Assembly: GCA_934454635.1 (NCBI GenBank)
Contig: CAKSFR010000002.1
Coordinates: forward strand, 1 to 64,000
Reading direction: 5' to 3'
Source of the DNA: an uncultured Ruminiclostridium sp.
GTDB taxonomy: Bacteria > Bacillota > Clostridia > Oscillospirales > Ruminococcaceae
DNA: 64,000 bases
The position numbers were made by a program, and so were the translations under genes. Positions within the stretch are counted from its first letter, which is position 1; each line of letters starts with the position of its first letter. Below the pieces are notes generated by a model, which did not search any database, had not been told where the DNA came from, and worked only from the letters and a program-made list of their open reading frames with translations. This document shows positions 26,327 to 34,707 of this stretch, one piece after another.

Positions 26327-27011
26327 TCAGCGCATCCTCCTCCCATTTTTTCATTGCGAAAAGCTCCTTGTCTGTGTGCAGCCAGTGCATTCCGTGAATT
26401 TCGGTCAGCCTGCATGGATTTTCAGCCGCAAAGCGTTCTATCGCGGCGCGGGGGATAAGCTCGTCGCGGTCGCCGTACAGAATGTGTGTAAAGGGCGAGA
26501 GCGCGCGGACGGGATTTTCGCGTGCGAACTTCAGATACCGCCACGAAAGCAAAGCCCCGTCGGTCGGTATCTCGCCTTTTTGTTCAAGCTGCCGCTCTGA
26601 AATCCCCACGTTTTTCATCGTGCCCTCTATCATGCCTGCCATATCGGTGAGCGGCGACGAGAGCAGACATTTTTCGATCGGTTCGCCTGAAAATGAAAGC
26701 AGCGAAAACCACGCGCCTATGCTTATCGCTCGGACGGAGATGTGCTTCCAACCCGCTTTTGTGTACTCCATGACCTTGCGAAGCTCGGGGACAACGTCCC
26801 ACGGGAGCAGCTTTGCGCTGTCGGCTCTGCCGCCGTGTTCGGGGAGATCTATTCCGAGCGTCTGCCAACCGTGCGGCTCGGCAATTTCCGCAAAACGCTC
26901 CGCCTCATATTTGTTTCCGCACTTTCCATGTATGAAAATGAACAGACTGTCGGTTTTTTCGCCGTAGAGCACGGCGGGAGCATTCCCAATAAAAAATTCC
27001 TCTTTGTTCAT
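26313..27011 (-). CDS. Alpha/beta hydrolase
   Basis: A 232-residue hydrolase from the chosen start. Oxyanion-side motif FIFIHGKCGNKYEAERF near 18, nucleophile elbow AISIGAWFS near 95 (Ser as nucleophile), acid Asp in LYGDRDELIP near 180 and His in MHWLHTDKE near 213. The open frame extends 10 codons further upstream, but that part lies in a repeat fragment; the ATG at 27011 gives a usual N-terminus. Substrate unknown; probably a carboxylesterase or lipase-like cytoplasmic enzyme. Its 3' end overlaps the membrane protein gene. Confidence 0.78.
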   Translation of the reverse strand: MNKEEFFIGNAPAVLYGEKTDSLFIFIHGKCGNKYEAERFAEIAEPHGWQTLGIDLPEHGGRADSAKLLPWDVVPELRKVMEYTKAGWKHISVRAISIGAWFSLLSFSGEPIEKCLLSSPLTDMAGMIEGTMKNVGISERQLEQKGEIPTDGALLSWRYLKFARENPVRALSPFTHILYGDRDELIPRAAIERFAAENPCRLTEIHGMHWLHTDKELFAMKKWEEDALNGLV

Positions 27012-27025
27012 GTCAATATGCCTCT

Positions 27026-27070
27026 GTATACTATTTTTCAATCTTCCTATAGACAGCGTTTATATATTGA
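27026..27070. repeat. Repeat family B fragment
   Basis: TATACTATTTTTCAATC and CTTCCTATAGACA match the left end of the copies at 7817 and 50771; the end TATATATTGATTA matches 50923-50943. It looks like an internally deleted copy and lies just upstream of the hydrolase gene. Confidence 0.55.
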
Positions 27071-27150
27071 TTATATCACAAAAGAAGCGGGAGGTCAAGG
27101 ATTTAGGAGAATAATCGCCCCGCAGTCGATGACAGCAGGGCGAAGAATCA

Positions 27151-27231
27151 TACCCAGCACCAATTAAAAACTATACAAAAAAATCGAGTGTAATCTTTAA
27201 TTTTTATCTATGGTTTTATTGGTACTTAGTA
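27151..27231. mobile_element. MITE-like element, family T, 81 nt
   Basis: Ends TACCCAGCACCAAT (27151-27164) and ATTGGTACTTAGTA (27218-27231) are an imperfect inverted pair. The interior shares ACTATACAAAAAAATCGAGTG with the 7921 copy in reverse. It abuts the stop codon of the MATE gene: the flanking TTA at 27232-27234 is both the putative target duplication and the TAA stop. Confidence 0.7.
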
Positions 27232-28563
27232 TTACATATAACCGTATTTTTTTCGTTTTGCGAAAATGAAAATTGCCGTAACGATAACCGAAACGACTTC
27301 CGCAACGACTATCGAATACCAGATTCCGTCAATTTCAAAAATAAGCGGGAGAATAAGCACGGCTGCGATCTGGAATACGAGCGTTCGCAGGAATGAAATT
27401 GCCGCGGAAATAAGTCCGTTGTTGAGCGCGGTGAAAAAAGACGAGCCGAAAATCGAAAATCCCGCAAAAAGAAACGCGAATGAAAAAATCGAGAACGCGC
27501 GGACAGTCAGCTCGGTAAGCCCCGCGTCGTATCCGACGAAAATCGACGCGAGCGGACGCGCGAGAACTTCCGCAAGCGCAAACATACATACGGCGAAAAC
27601 CGAGATTATGAGTGCGCTTTTTCTTAGCAGGCTTTTCAGCTCGGCGTGGTTCTGCGCGCCGTAGTGATAGCCGATAACGGGAGCTGTTCCGACGGAATAG
27701 CCGATAAATGCCGCGAGGAATATCATGTTTACATACATGAGCACGCCGTAAGCGGCAACGCCGTCCTCTCCTGCGTAATTCATAAGCTGGACGTTATAAA
27801 GCATACCGACGAGCGACATTGAAATGTTGCTCATAAGCTCGGACGAGCCGTTTGTGCAGGTTTTCAGCAGGATTTTCCCGTCAAAACGCGTTTTTGTCAG
27901 CCGAAGCAGGCTTTTGTTCGGGCGCGCGAAATAAACGAGAGGAGCTATTCCGCCGACTGCCTGACTTATCGCGGTAGCTGCCGCCGCGCCCTCAAGTCCA
28001 AGCGGGATCACCGCAACGAGAAGCGCGTCGAGAACCATATTGGTAACGCCCGCCGCAACCGTAAACGCAAGTCCGAGCTGGGGTTTCTCGGCGGTAACAA
28101 AAAAACTCTGAAATTCAAACTGGAGAATGTACGCGGGAAGAGCGATAAGAATTATCCGACCGTAGCGTACACAGTTTTCGAGCATTTCGCCCTCTGCGCC
28201 GAGCAAGGAAGCCAGTGGACGGAGCAGGGCGATGCCGAGGACGGCGATAACCACCGCGCAGGCTGCCGAAACGTATACGAGAAGTGAGAAAATGCGCTTT
28301 GCCTTTTCGGGATTTCCCTCGCCCATTGTCTTTGAAACAAGGGCGCTCCCGCCCGTTCCGAACATAAAGCCTATCGCGCCGAGGATCATCAGGAACGGCA
28401 TTATGAAATTGACCGCCGCAAACGGCGTTTTTCCGACGAAATTTGAAACAAAATAACCGTCTACAACGCCGTAGATCGACGTAAATACCATCATCACTAT
28501 AGACGGCAAAGTGAAGCGGAGCAGCTTTTTATAAGTAAAGCTCTCCGAAAGTTTAATATCCAT
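27232..28563 (-). CDS. MATE-family multidrug/cation antiporter
   Basis: A 443-residue, twelve-helix exporter of the MATE group, using a Na+ or H+ gradient to expel organic cations. Typical features: FTLPSIVMMVFTSIYGVVDG near 18 (helix 1), the GTGGSALVSKTMGEGNPEKA loop near 70, and a pseudo-repeat of the same motif in the second half (APVIGYHYGAQNHAELKSL near 300). GGAGGAAAG precedes the start and overlaps the end of marR one base away, so MarR and MATE form an operon. Confidence 0.92.
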   Translation of the reverse strand: MDIKLSESFTYKKLLRFTLPSIVMMVFTSIYGVVDGYFVSNFVGKTPFAAVNFIMPFLMILGAIGFMFGTGGSALVSKTMGEGNPEKAKRIFSLLVYVSAACAVVIAVLGIALLRPLASLLGAEGEMLENCVRYGRIILIALPAYILQFEFQSFFVTAEKPQLGLAFTVAAGVTNMVLDALLVAVIPLGLEGAAAATAISQAVGGIAPLVYFARPNKSLLRLTKTRFDGKILLKTCTNGSSELMSNISMSLVGMLYNVQLMNYAGEDGVAAYGVLMYVNMIFLAAFIGYSVGTAPVIGYHYGAQNHAELKSLLRKSALIISVFAVCMFALAEVLARPLASIFVGYDAGLTELTVRAFSIFSFAFLFAGFSIFGSSFFTALNNGLISAAISFLRTLVFQIAAVLILPLIFEIDGIWYSIVVAEVVSVIVTAIFIFAKRKKYGYM

Positions 28564-28564
28564 T

Positions 28565-29023
28565 TTACTTTCCTCCGTTATTTTTTTGCGGCAGCTTTGC
28601 TGTTTTTTCCTTGAACGAATCGAGAAAACGCTGCGTCAGTGAAAGATAGCTTTCAAGCTCGCTTTTGCTCCACTCGCCGAAAATCTCGTTTTCTACAAGC
28701 ATTATCGGTATAACCGTTTCTTCGGCAAAAGCTGCGCCTTTTTCCGTAAGAACGACGGTTTTCAGCTTACCTCGCGACTCGTCAAGCACGACATAGCCGT
28801 CAGCTATCAGCTTATGGAGCGATGTGCCTATCGTCTGCTTGCTAAGTCCCGAAGATCGGCATATATCGCTCAGCGCGCGGCTTTTGCCGTTGTCGCAGAC
28901 GGAATAGAGAATAGACATGGCGCTGTCCGACAGCCCCATTTTCTGGGCTGCGCGGTGATACGCCGCATTCGTTTCGGTTATTATATAATTGAAGCGTTTT
29001 AATTCGGGAAAATCACGATTCAT
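28565..29023 (-). CDS. MarR-family transcriptional regulator
   Basis: A 152-residue winged-helix repressor. The recognition part is near 60-80 (ALSDICRSSGLSKQTIGTSLHKL), followed by the beta wing (VVLDESRGKLKTVVLTEKG). It lies directly upstream of the MATE gene, and the promoter carries paired GTCCGAAA boxes, so it most likely represses its own operon until a drug-like ligand binds. AGGAGGTG precedes the ATG. Confidence 0.9.
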   Translation of the reverse strand: MNRDFPELKRFNYIITETNAAYHRAAQKMGLSDSAMSILYSVCDNGKSRALSDICRSSGLSKQTIGTSLHKLIADGYVVLDESRGKLKTVVLTEKGAAFAEETVIPIMLVENEIFGEWSKSELESYLSLTQRFLDSFKEKTAKLPQKNNGGK

Positions 29024-29036
29024 GCTGCACCTCCTC

Positions 29037-29087
29037 GTCCGAAAACGGACTATCGCTTATTATAGTACGATTTCGGACGTTTGTCAA
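29037..29087 (-). promoter_or_regulatory. marR-MATE promoter with putative MarR operator
   Basis: Minus-strand -35 TTGACA (29087-29082), 17-bp spacer, -10 TATAAT (29064-29059). The palindrome GTCCGAAAACGGAC spans 29037-29050 just after the start site and a second TTTCGGAC half-site lies in the spacer (29071-29078), giving a mirrored box pair around the -10. Confidence 0.78.
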
Positions 29088-29119
29088 GAGGGTGGAGAGA
29101 ATTTTTTTAGGGGGAGAGG

Positions 29120-29221
29120 GCGCGGCGCGCCGCATTCGGCTTTCGCCGAATGCGGTTGGCGGCGGCAAAGCCGCCGCCCCATGACGACCCGCCCTTTTAG
29201 GGGCGGGTCGGCGCGCCGCGC
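29120..29221. repeat. Cloverleaf element 5
   Basis: Outer stem GCGCGGCGCGCC (29120-29131) pairs with 29210-29221. The arms are CCGCATTCGGC/TTTC loop, GGCGGCGGC/AAA loop and GACCCGCCC/TTTTA loop. It is paired with element 6, 219 nt away in the same orientation. In element 6 arm 2 is shorter by three bases on both sides. Confidence 0.92.
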
Positions 29222-29349
29222 GCCCTCGCTTTCGCTAAGCTTGCCGATTAAACCGACATTTCCCCGCCGTTTTGCACAAGCATAACTTCCTCGGCGTTCC
29301 ACTGAACGCGGAAATACGTCAGACATTGCAAAAGCCGCCGCGTTAGGCT

Positions 29350-29440
29350 TTTTCGCCAACACGGCGGCTTTCAACCTGCCCTGCGCTCTCGCACTTTTCT
29401 AAACGCCGCCGTTCGCACAAGCAGCGTGGTTAGCGCACTT
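29350..29440. repeat. Repeat module F (reverse)
   Basis: GGCGGCTTTCAACCTGCCC near 29364, then CTTTTCTAAACGCCGCCG near 29394, leading straight into cloverleaf 6. It is nearly identical to 7556-7631, which leads to an armless palindrome. Confidence 0.65.
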
Positions 29441-29539
29441 GCGCGGCGCGCCGCATTCGGCTTTCGCCGAATGCGGTTGGCGGCGAAGCCGCCGCCCCAT
29501 GCCGACCCGCCCTTTTAGGGGCGGGTCGGCGCGCCGCGC
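29441..29539. repeat. Cloverleaf element 6
   Basis: Outer stem GCGCGGCGCGCC (29441-29452) pairs with 29528-29539. The arms are CCGCATTCGGC/TTTC loop, GGCGGC/GAA loop and CCGACCCGCCC/TTTTA loop. Confidence 0.92.
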
Positions 29540-29557
29540 GCCCAATCTCACCCAAAA

Positions 29558-29590
29558 CAAAAAGCCCCCATGCCAAACGGGAGCTTTTTT
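29558..29590 (-). terminator. Terminator after the isochorismatase gene
   Basis: AAAGCCCCC (29561-29569) pairs with GGGAGCTTT (29579-29587); a T-run follows on the minus strand. Confidence 0.75.
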
Positions 29591-29597
29591 GTAAGTC

Positions 29598-30087
29598 TTA
29601 TATTATTTCGCTGAGCTTTTCGACCGAGCAGCCCTTGCTTTCGTAATACCGAAGCATTTCGTCGATTTTGCTCTTGTCGTAGCTGGTTATGCAGTCGGAC
29701 AAAATGTGAACCGCGTACCCTGTTTTTGCCATGTTGTAGCAGGTCGATTTTATGCAGACTGTCGCGTCCGCGCCCGCAATGTAAAATTCGCTGATTTTGT
29801 TTTTGCTTATAAAATCGGCGAAGTCTTCGCTTGTAAGCGCGTTTCCTTTGGATTTTGTGAAAATATTTTCCGATACGATTTTCATTTCGGGGACAAGTTC
29901 CTCGCCGCGCGTGCCGGGCTTAAATATTCTTGTACCGGCGGATAAATTGTTGTGCTTGATGTAAACAATGTGCATACCGGCACTTTTCGCCAGGTCAATG
30001 GCTTTGTTTGCATTGTCAATAATTTCCCTGTAATTTTTTTGTGATGTCATTTTGAAGATCAATGACAACTAAGGCTTTGTTTTTCAT
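29598..30087 (-). pseudogene. Isochorismatase-family cysteine hydrolase, frameshifted at an A7 tract
   Basis: The natural start is the ATG at 30087 with GGAGAGG upstream; it begins MKNKALVVIDLQND, which holds the catalytic Asp. After DIT the frame runs into seven A (T-run 30034-30040 on the plus strand), and the family sequence continues (NYREIIDN..., Lys region near 90, catalytic Cys in ADATVCIKSTCYN near 107) one frame away. Removing one A restores a full-length enzyme of about 163 residues. As it stands the frame opened at 30068 lacks the Asp strand. Either a recent inactivating slip, a site of transcriptional slippage, or a sequence error in the homopolymer. Confidence 0.8.
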
Positions 30088-30118
30088 ACTTAATACCTCT
30101 CCTTTTTGTAAATATTTA

Positions 30119-31222
30119 TCAGAAAATTGCGCTCACCGCGAAAAGGACCGCGAGGAACGAGAAATTGATAACTTCAAATAAAATAATATATTTTTTAACA
30201 TTCTGCGGGTCGTGCAGACGGTATTCCGTAAGCGTTATAAGACTTGCGAGCGAGGCTATCGGCGTGCCAAGACCGCCTATATTCACCGCGACCAGCAGAT
30301 TTGAATAATCGGCTGTGAAATGCGAAAGCATTACCGCGGACGGAACATTGCTTATGAGCTGGCAGGTAGCCGTTCCGACAAGAAGCGTTCTTCCCGCGAT
30401 AAGCGCTGAAAGGGTTTCGCTTACGGCGTCTATCCGCGCCATATTTCCCGAAAAAATGAAAAAAGCGGCAAAGGTCAGCAAAAGCGGGTAATTCACCTCT
30501 TCAAGCAGAACCCTTCTGTCAACAATTATTATACACACCGTCACAATTATCGTTGTGACAACATACGGTATAACGCGCATTACCATAAGTATAGACAGAA
30601 CGAAAAGCACCGAATAGATAACGGTTTTCGGTATGCTTGTGTGATAATCGGCGTCGTCTGTGAGGCGCATTTCCTCTTTCGGGATAACCATACAGCATAT
30701 CAGGATAAGCACGAGCGCGGCGGCGAACGGCGGGAACATGATCGAGAAAAATTCCGCCGTATCGATGCCGAAATATGAATAAAGATAAAGATTCTGCGGA
30801 TTTCCGAACGGGGTCAGCATTCCGCCGAGGTTTGCCGCGATATTCTGCATTACGAACGTGTACGCCATATGCTTTTTCATGTTCGTGGAGTTCAGCGAGA
30901 AATAGCCGAGCGGCAGAAACGTCAGCAGAGCCATGTCGTTCGCGAGGAGCATTGACCCGAAACAGGTTATAAACACTATCGCGGTTATAACGTTTCGGGT
31001 GTTGCTGAGTCTGCGTACTATTTTCCGCGAAATAATGCGGAACGTATGTATCCGCGCGAAGCCGCCGACCGCCGCAAGCGTGCAGAACAGGCAGGCTAGG
31101 GTCTTGAAGTCGAAATATTCCAGATACTGCGCGTCGGGAGGAACAAAAAAGCAGGTTGCTGCCGCCGCGATAAGCGCAACGGTCAGAACCGGCTGCTTTT
31201 TAAATAAATCAATAGCTTTCAT
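30119..31222 (-). CDS. Anion permease of the SLC13/ArsB (IT) superfamily
   Basis: A 367-residue membrane protein with about ten hydrophobic helices. It shows the paired hairpin-loop signatures of ion-transporter superfamily members: LANDMALLTFLPL near 90, MLTPFGNPQNLYLYSY near 137, and near the end LISNVPSAVMLSHF and NIGGLGTPIASLASL. Related proteins carry dicarboxylates, sulfate or arsenite; the substrate cannot be fixed here. It starts 2 nt after the EAL gene, so it is co-transcribed with a c-di-GMP enzyme. The ribosome site is weak. Confidence 0.8.
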   Translation of the reverse strand: MKAIDLFKKQPVLTVALIAAAATCFFVPPDAQYLEYFDFKTLACLFCTLAAVGGFARIHTFRIISRKIVRRLSNTRNVITAIVFITCFGSMLLANDMALLTFLPLGYFSLNSTNMKKHMAYTFVMQNIAANLGGMLTPFGNPQNLYLYSYFGIDTAEFFSIMFPPFAAALVLILICCMVIPKEEMRLTDDADYHTSIPKTVIYSVLFVLSILMVMRVIPYVVTTIIVTVCIIIVDRRVLLEEVNYPLLLTFAAFFIFSGNMARIDAVSETLSALIAGRTLLVGTATCQLISNVPSAVMLSHFTADYSNLLVAVNIGGLGTPIASLASLITLTEYRLHDPQNVKKYIILFEVINFSFLAVLFAVSAIF

Positions 31223-31224
31223 TT

Positions 31225-32916
31225 TTACACTATCTTTTCGTACTGCTTATTTTTCAGACGATACTCAAAATCTTCAAGGCAGAGCGGCTTATCGTAAAGA
31301 TAGCCCTGAGCCATAGTGATATTTATTCCGAGGAGAAGCTTCGCCTGTTCCGCAGTTTCAACGCCCTCGGCGATTATCTTCATATTAAGCTCGCGAAGCA
31401 TATCGGCCATGCTGCGTACAACGATTTCGTCCGTCTTGTTTTTACCGCTTATTATATTGTCTATAAACGATTTGTCCAGCTTTACAATATCGAAATTAAA
31501 GCTTGTGAGCAGATTCAGCGAGGAATAACCGGTTCCGAAGTCGTCTATCGAAGTCATTATGCCGTTGTCCTTAAGCTCGGCGATAAGCGACTTGAACGCC
31601 TCAAAATCGTTGAAATCCGACATTTCGGTAAGCTCTATTTCGATATATTTCTTGTCAATACCGTACTGCTCGATCACGTCCAGTATCTCTCGTGCGGCGT
31701 TCTTGTTGCAAAGGTGAACCTTTGAGAAATTGACCGAAACGCACACAGGCTCAATGCCCGCTTTGAGCCATTCGCTTATGTTGCGGCAGGCGGTTTTAAG
31801 CACATAGAAGTCCAGCGCGCAGATACAGCCGCTTTTCTCAAAAAGCGGAATGAAGTCCAGCGGCGGGACGAGCTTTCCGTCGCGGTTCCAGCGCACGAGC
31901 GCTTCACAACCGCACATAACATTGTTTTCGAGGTTTACCTTAGGCTGATAATATACGACAAATTCACCGTTTTTAAGCGCCTCGGGGAAAATCGAAAGGG
32001 TCTCCTCGTCCGCGACGAGCTTTTTCATAATGTCGGAGTTATAAATAACGACGCTTTTCGACATTTTCGCTTTGGCTTCCTTTATGGCTATTGAAAGGCA
32101 GTTCATGACATAGTGCATATTGTCGCCTTCGCTGATGTCATAGCCGCCGATATAAGAATGAACGCGGAAGCTTGAGGTTATCCCGCCGATAAGCAGGTCT
32201 ATTGAAATATTCGATACGAATTTTATATATTCGTCCGCTTCGTTCTTGCGGATAAGCACGGCGAAATTATCTCCGCCCAGACGCGCCGCAAAACCCTTGC
32301 TTCCTACGCGGTTCAAAAGCAGATGCGCATATATTTTTATAATTTCATCGCCGTGCTTCATTCCGACGGTGCTGTTAAGCGCCTTGAAATTCTTCAGGCT
32401 TATGTAAAGCGCAAAATAGTTCTTCAACTCGTCGATTCTTGCAAGCCTTGCGCCGTCGATAACGAACTGCGCGGAGTTCGGAATGCCCGTCAGAGAGTCG
32501 ATAAAAAGCGAACGCGAAGCAATGTCGGAAAGCCTTGCGCGCCCCATAAAAACGTACAGCGTTTCACAGATAAAGCGCACTTCCTCGCATTCCTCTTCAG
32601 TCCATTCGTGACCGGCTTCTACCCACGCGGAAATGCGCGCTTTTCCTCCGTCGCCGGTGGAATACAGGCAGCTTTCGCTTTTTTCTCCGAAGCCCTCGGG
32701 GCTTACATAAAGCAGCTTTTCGTCGGCAATTTTCTGCATCGGGATCGGCGAGGACGAAACCTCGAGCGAGGCGGTCAGCTTCCCGATAAAAAGCTCTTTT
32801 GCGATTTCGGTTATTCTGTCTGTTATTTGTGCGGAATAAACGTCAATGGACTTTGAATAGCAGTCGATACCGCTGAAAAATCGTCTGTATTTTTCGCTTA
32901 CGAGTATATTTCTCAT
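31225..32916 (-). CDS. EAL-domain c-di-GMP phosphodiesterase with degenerate GGDEF domain
   Basis: A 563-residue protein. The N-terminal 150 residues are an unrecognised sensor region without membrane helices. A GGDEF domain follows (about 160-300) whose signature reads LGGDNF, so cyclase activity is doubtful. The EAL domain (310-555) keeps the metal and catalytic set: EALVRW near 345, VSVNFS near 395, IELTEMSD near 430, SIDDFGTGYSSL near 455 and VKLDKSFID near 477. It is predicted to break down c-di-GMP. AAAAGGAAG precedes the ATG. First gene of a pair with the permease. Confidence 0.88.
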   Translation of the reverse strand: MRNILVSEKYRRFFSGIDCYSKSIDVYSAQITDRITEIAKELFIGKLTASLEVSSSPIPMQKIADEKLLYVSPEGFGEKSESCLYSTGDGGKARISAWVEAGHEWTEEECEEVRFICETLYVFMGRARLSDIASRSLFIDSLTGIPNSAQFVIDGARLARIDELKNYFALYISLKNFKALNSTVGMKHGDEIIKIYAHLLLNRVGSKGFAARLGGDNFAVLIRKNEADEYIKFVSNISIDLLIGGITSSFRVHSYIGGYDISEGDNMHYVMNCLSIAIKEAKAKMSKSVVIYNSDIMKKLVADEETLSIFPEALKNGEFVVYYQPKVNLENNVMCGCEALVRWNRDGKLVPPLDFIPLFEKSGCICALDFYVLKTACRNISEWLKAGIEPVCVSVNFSKVHLCNKNAAREILDVIEQYGIDKKYIEIELTEMSDFNDFEAFKSLIAELKDNGIMTSIDDFGTGYSSLNLLTSFNFDIVKLDKSFIDNIISGKNKTDEIVVRSMADMLRELNMKIIAEGVETAEQAKLLLGINITMAQGYLYDKPLCLEDFEYRLKNKQYEKIV

Positions 32917-32968
32917 ATTTTCGACTTCCTTTTTCGCTCATTTGTTTTTGGCACTTTTTACTATTTAC

Positions 32969-32997
32969 ATGGTATCATTTTTGTGTAAAAAGTTCAA
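32969..32997 (-). promoter_or_regulatory. Candidate promoter of the EAL-permease operon
   Basis: Minus-strand TTGAAC (32997-32992), 17-bp spacer, TACCAT (32974-32969). The -10 is weak, so this is a candidate only. Confidence 0.45.
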
Positions 32998-33083
32998 GAG
33001 TTATTGTTGACAATTTTTTTGTCAGTAGGTAAAATATTTCTGTATATTTTTCAGCAACAACGGTTACAAGGCTGCTCGGCGCA

Positions 33084-33117
33084 GAAAAACAGCACCGCGT
33101 AATGTGCGCAGTGCTGT
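33084..33117 (-). terminator. Terminator after the transglutaminase gene
   Basis: ACAGCACCGC (33089-33098) pairs with GCGCAGTGCTGT (33106-33117), giving on the minus strand a hairpin followed by TTTTTC. Confidence 0.75.
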
Positions 33118-33139
33118 CCGAGGTGTTCCGTTCAGTGCT

Positions 33140-34540
33140 TTACCAATCCCAGTCGTCGAGATCGTCGGTGTTCCACCAATCGTCGTCATCGTCCCAGTCC
33201 CAGTCGAACCAATCGTCGATATCATCGTCGTCCCACGATATATCGTCCCAGTTCCACTCGTCGGAATCGTCGCTCCAGTCCCAGTCGTCCCAGCCGTAAT
33301 CGCTGTAATCATAAGAGTCGGTATTTTCGCCGGCGTCCGTATAATCGTCGGTGTAATTGCCGCTGTCGGTATTGTCGTTCGGAATGTCCGTGTAACTGCT
33401 GTCGGCGATATAGTCGCCGTTATCATTCGTTTCGTGGCCGTATTCCGTAGGAATAACGCCGTTTATCGCGTTCCAGTCGGTAAAATCGCTGCCCGCGCTG
33501 TCGCCGAACCACGAATAGTAATTATACTTCGTGCCGTTTGCCGCAGGGAGCTGCTGCGAAAGCGCGTCGCGCGAATGATCGCTGCTTATCGCCGAGTCGG
33601 TGATGTTGAAATAGTTGTAATAATAAGTTGTCGGCGGGTTGCTTATCGGGTCGTCCCACGTTACGTCCATATTATAGTATTCGCCGTCAAGCTTTATAAG
33701 GTTCCATGCGTGCGATTCGCCCGCAAAGCCTACGATATAAGCCGTAGGAATCCCGAGCTTCTGCATACAATACTGAAAAGCCTTTGCATATCCGGCGCAG
33801 ACGGTCTTTCCGAGTACAAGCGCGCTGTACGCGCTCTGGTTGAGCGGGGAGTTGTACACATAATCGATCGTATTGGTAAGATAGTCGTGGACATACTTGA
33901 CCTTTTCGATATCGGAAGAGAAAGTGTTCGCCTTTACGAGCACCTTTGTTACCGCGCTCTCAAAAGCCTGCTGATACGCGTGGAGATTTCCCGCGGTTTC
34001 GTTCACACCGACCGTCAGCTGCGTAACCTCGCCGTTGTTATTGTAGTAATAATTTACGGAATTTTCCATCCAGAACAGCTCGGGGTGGTCGTAAAAGACG
34101 CTGAACACGATATCGGCAATTTCGCTGTAATGAACGGGAACGTTCATATTTACGGTATCGCTGCCGCGGTAGAGAGCTGCGTAGATCTGGTCGTAAGCCT
34201 GTTTATTGCGGCTCGAAAGCACGCTGCGGTAAAAATAAAAATCGTCGGTGAGCTTTTCGCCTTTTATGTTTATCGCGCGCGCCTGACGTATAGGCGTGCG
34301 GCTCTTTGATATTTTTCTGTCGGGGTTTTCGTCGGGAGCGCCGTTTATTGTGAGATTTTCGAGTCCTGTTCCGTAATTCTGCGCGGCAGCCTGAACAGAA
34401 TTTTCTTCATTTTCCGCTTCGGAAACCGTCGTTTCGGCGGGAATATCTTCATCGCCGAGCCATTCGTCGTCAAGCTCCTCGGAGCAGCCCCCGAGCATAA
34501 GCGCGCAGACGAGAGCGAGCGAAATAATTTTGCGTTTCAT
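33140..34540 (-). CDS. Transglutaminase-like lipoprotein with acidic Trp/Asp-rich tail
   Basis: A 466-residue secreted lipoprotein from the chosen ATG at 34540, which has GGAGGA upstream; an earlier in-frame ATG (34570) lacks one. Lipobox LGGC near residue 18. The transglutaminase-like core shows the triad: Cys in LGKTVCAGYAKAFQYC near 245, His in GESHAWNLIKLDG near 270 and Asp in YYNMDVTWDDP near 285. The last 85 residues are almost only Asp, Trp, Tyr, Ser and Asn (for example DYGWDDWDWSDDSDEWNWDD). The core may cross-link or process cell-wall or surface proteins; the tail may bind Ca2+ or the wall. Both roles are inference. Confidence 0.8.
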   Translation of the reverse strand: MKRKIISLALVCALMLGGCSEELDDEWLGDEDIPAETTVSEAENEENSVQAAAQNYGTGLENLTINGAPDENPDRKISKSRTPIRQARAINIKGEKLTDDFYFYRSVLSSRNKQAYDQIYAALYRGSDTVNMNVPVHYSEIADIVFSVFYDHPELFWMENSVNYYYNNNGEVTQLTVGVNETAGNLHAYQQAFESAVTKVLVKANTFSSDIEKVKYVHDYLTNTIDYVYNSPLNQSAYSALVLGKTVCAGYAKAFQYCMQKLGIPTAYIVGFAGESHAWNLIKLDGEYYNMDVTWDDPISNPPTTYYYNYFNITDSAISSDHSRDALSQQLPAANGTKYNYYSWFGDSAGSDFTDWNAINGVIPTEYGHETNDNGDYIADSSYTDIPNDNTDSGNYTDDYTDAGENTDSYDYSDYGWDDWDWSDDSDEWNWDDISWDDDDIDDWFDWDWDDDDDWWNTDDLDDWDW

Positions 34541-34663
34541 TCTGCAATTCCTCCATATATACTTCTGCATAATGCGATTATAGCCGAAATCTGTCCGAAA
34601 GTCAATAAGCGTTTCCGAATTGTAGGTGTTCGCTTCGCAAGTGTCGCTCTCCGATTTACAAAA

Positions 34664-34700
34664 AGACCCTCCGCCGGGAGTTGTTCCGAGCGGAGGGTCT
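34664..34700 (-). terminator. Terminator after the SLH protein gene
   Basis: AGACCCTCCGC (34664-34674) pairs perfectly with GCGGAGGGTCT (34690-34700); T-run on the minus strand. Confidence 0.88.
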
Positions 34701-34707
34701 GCCGTCT

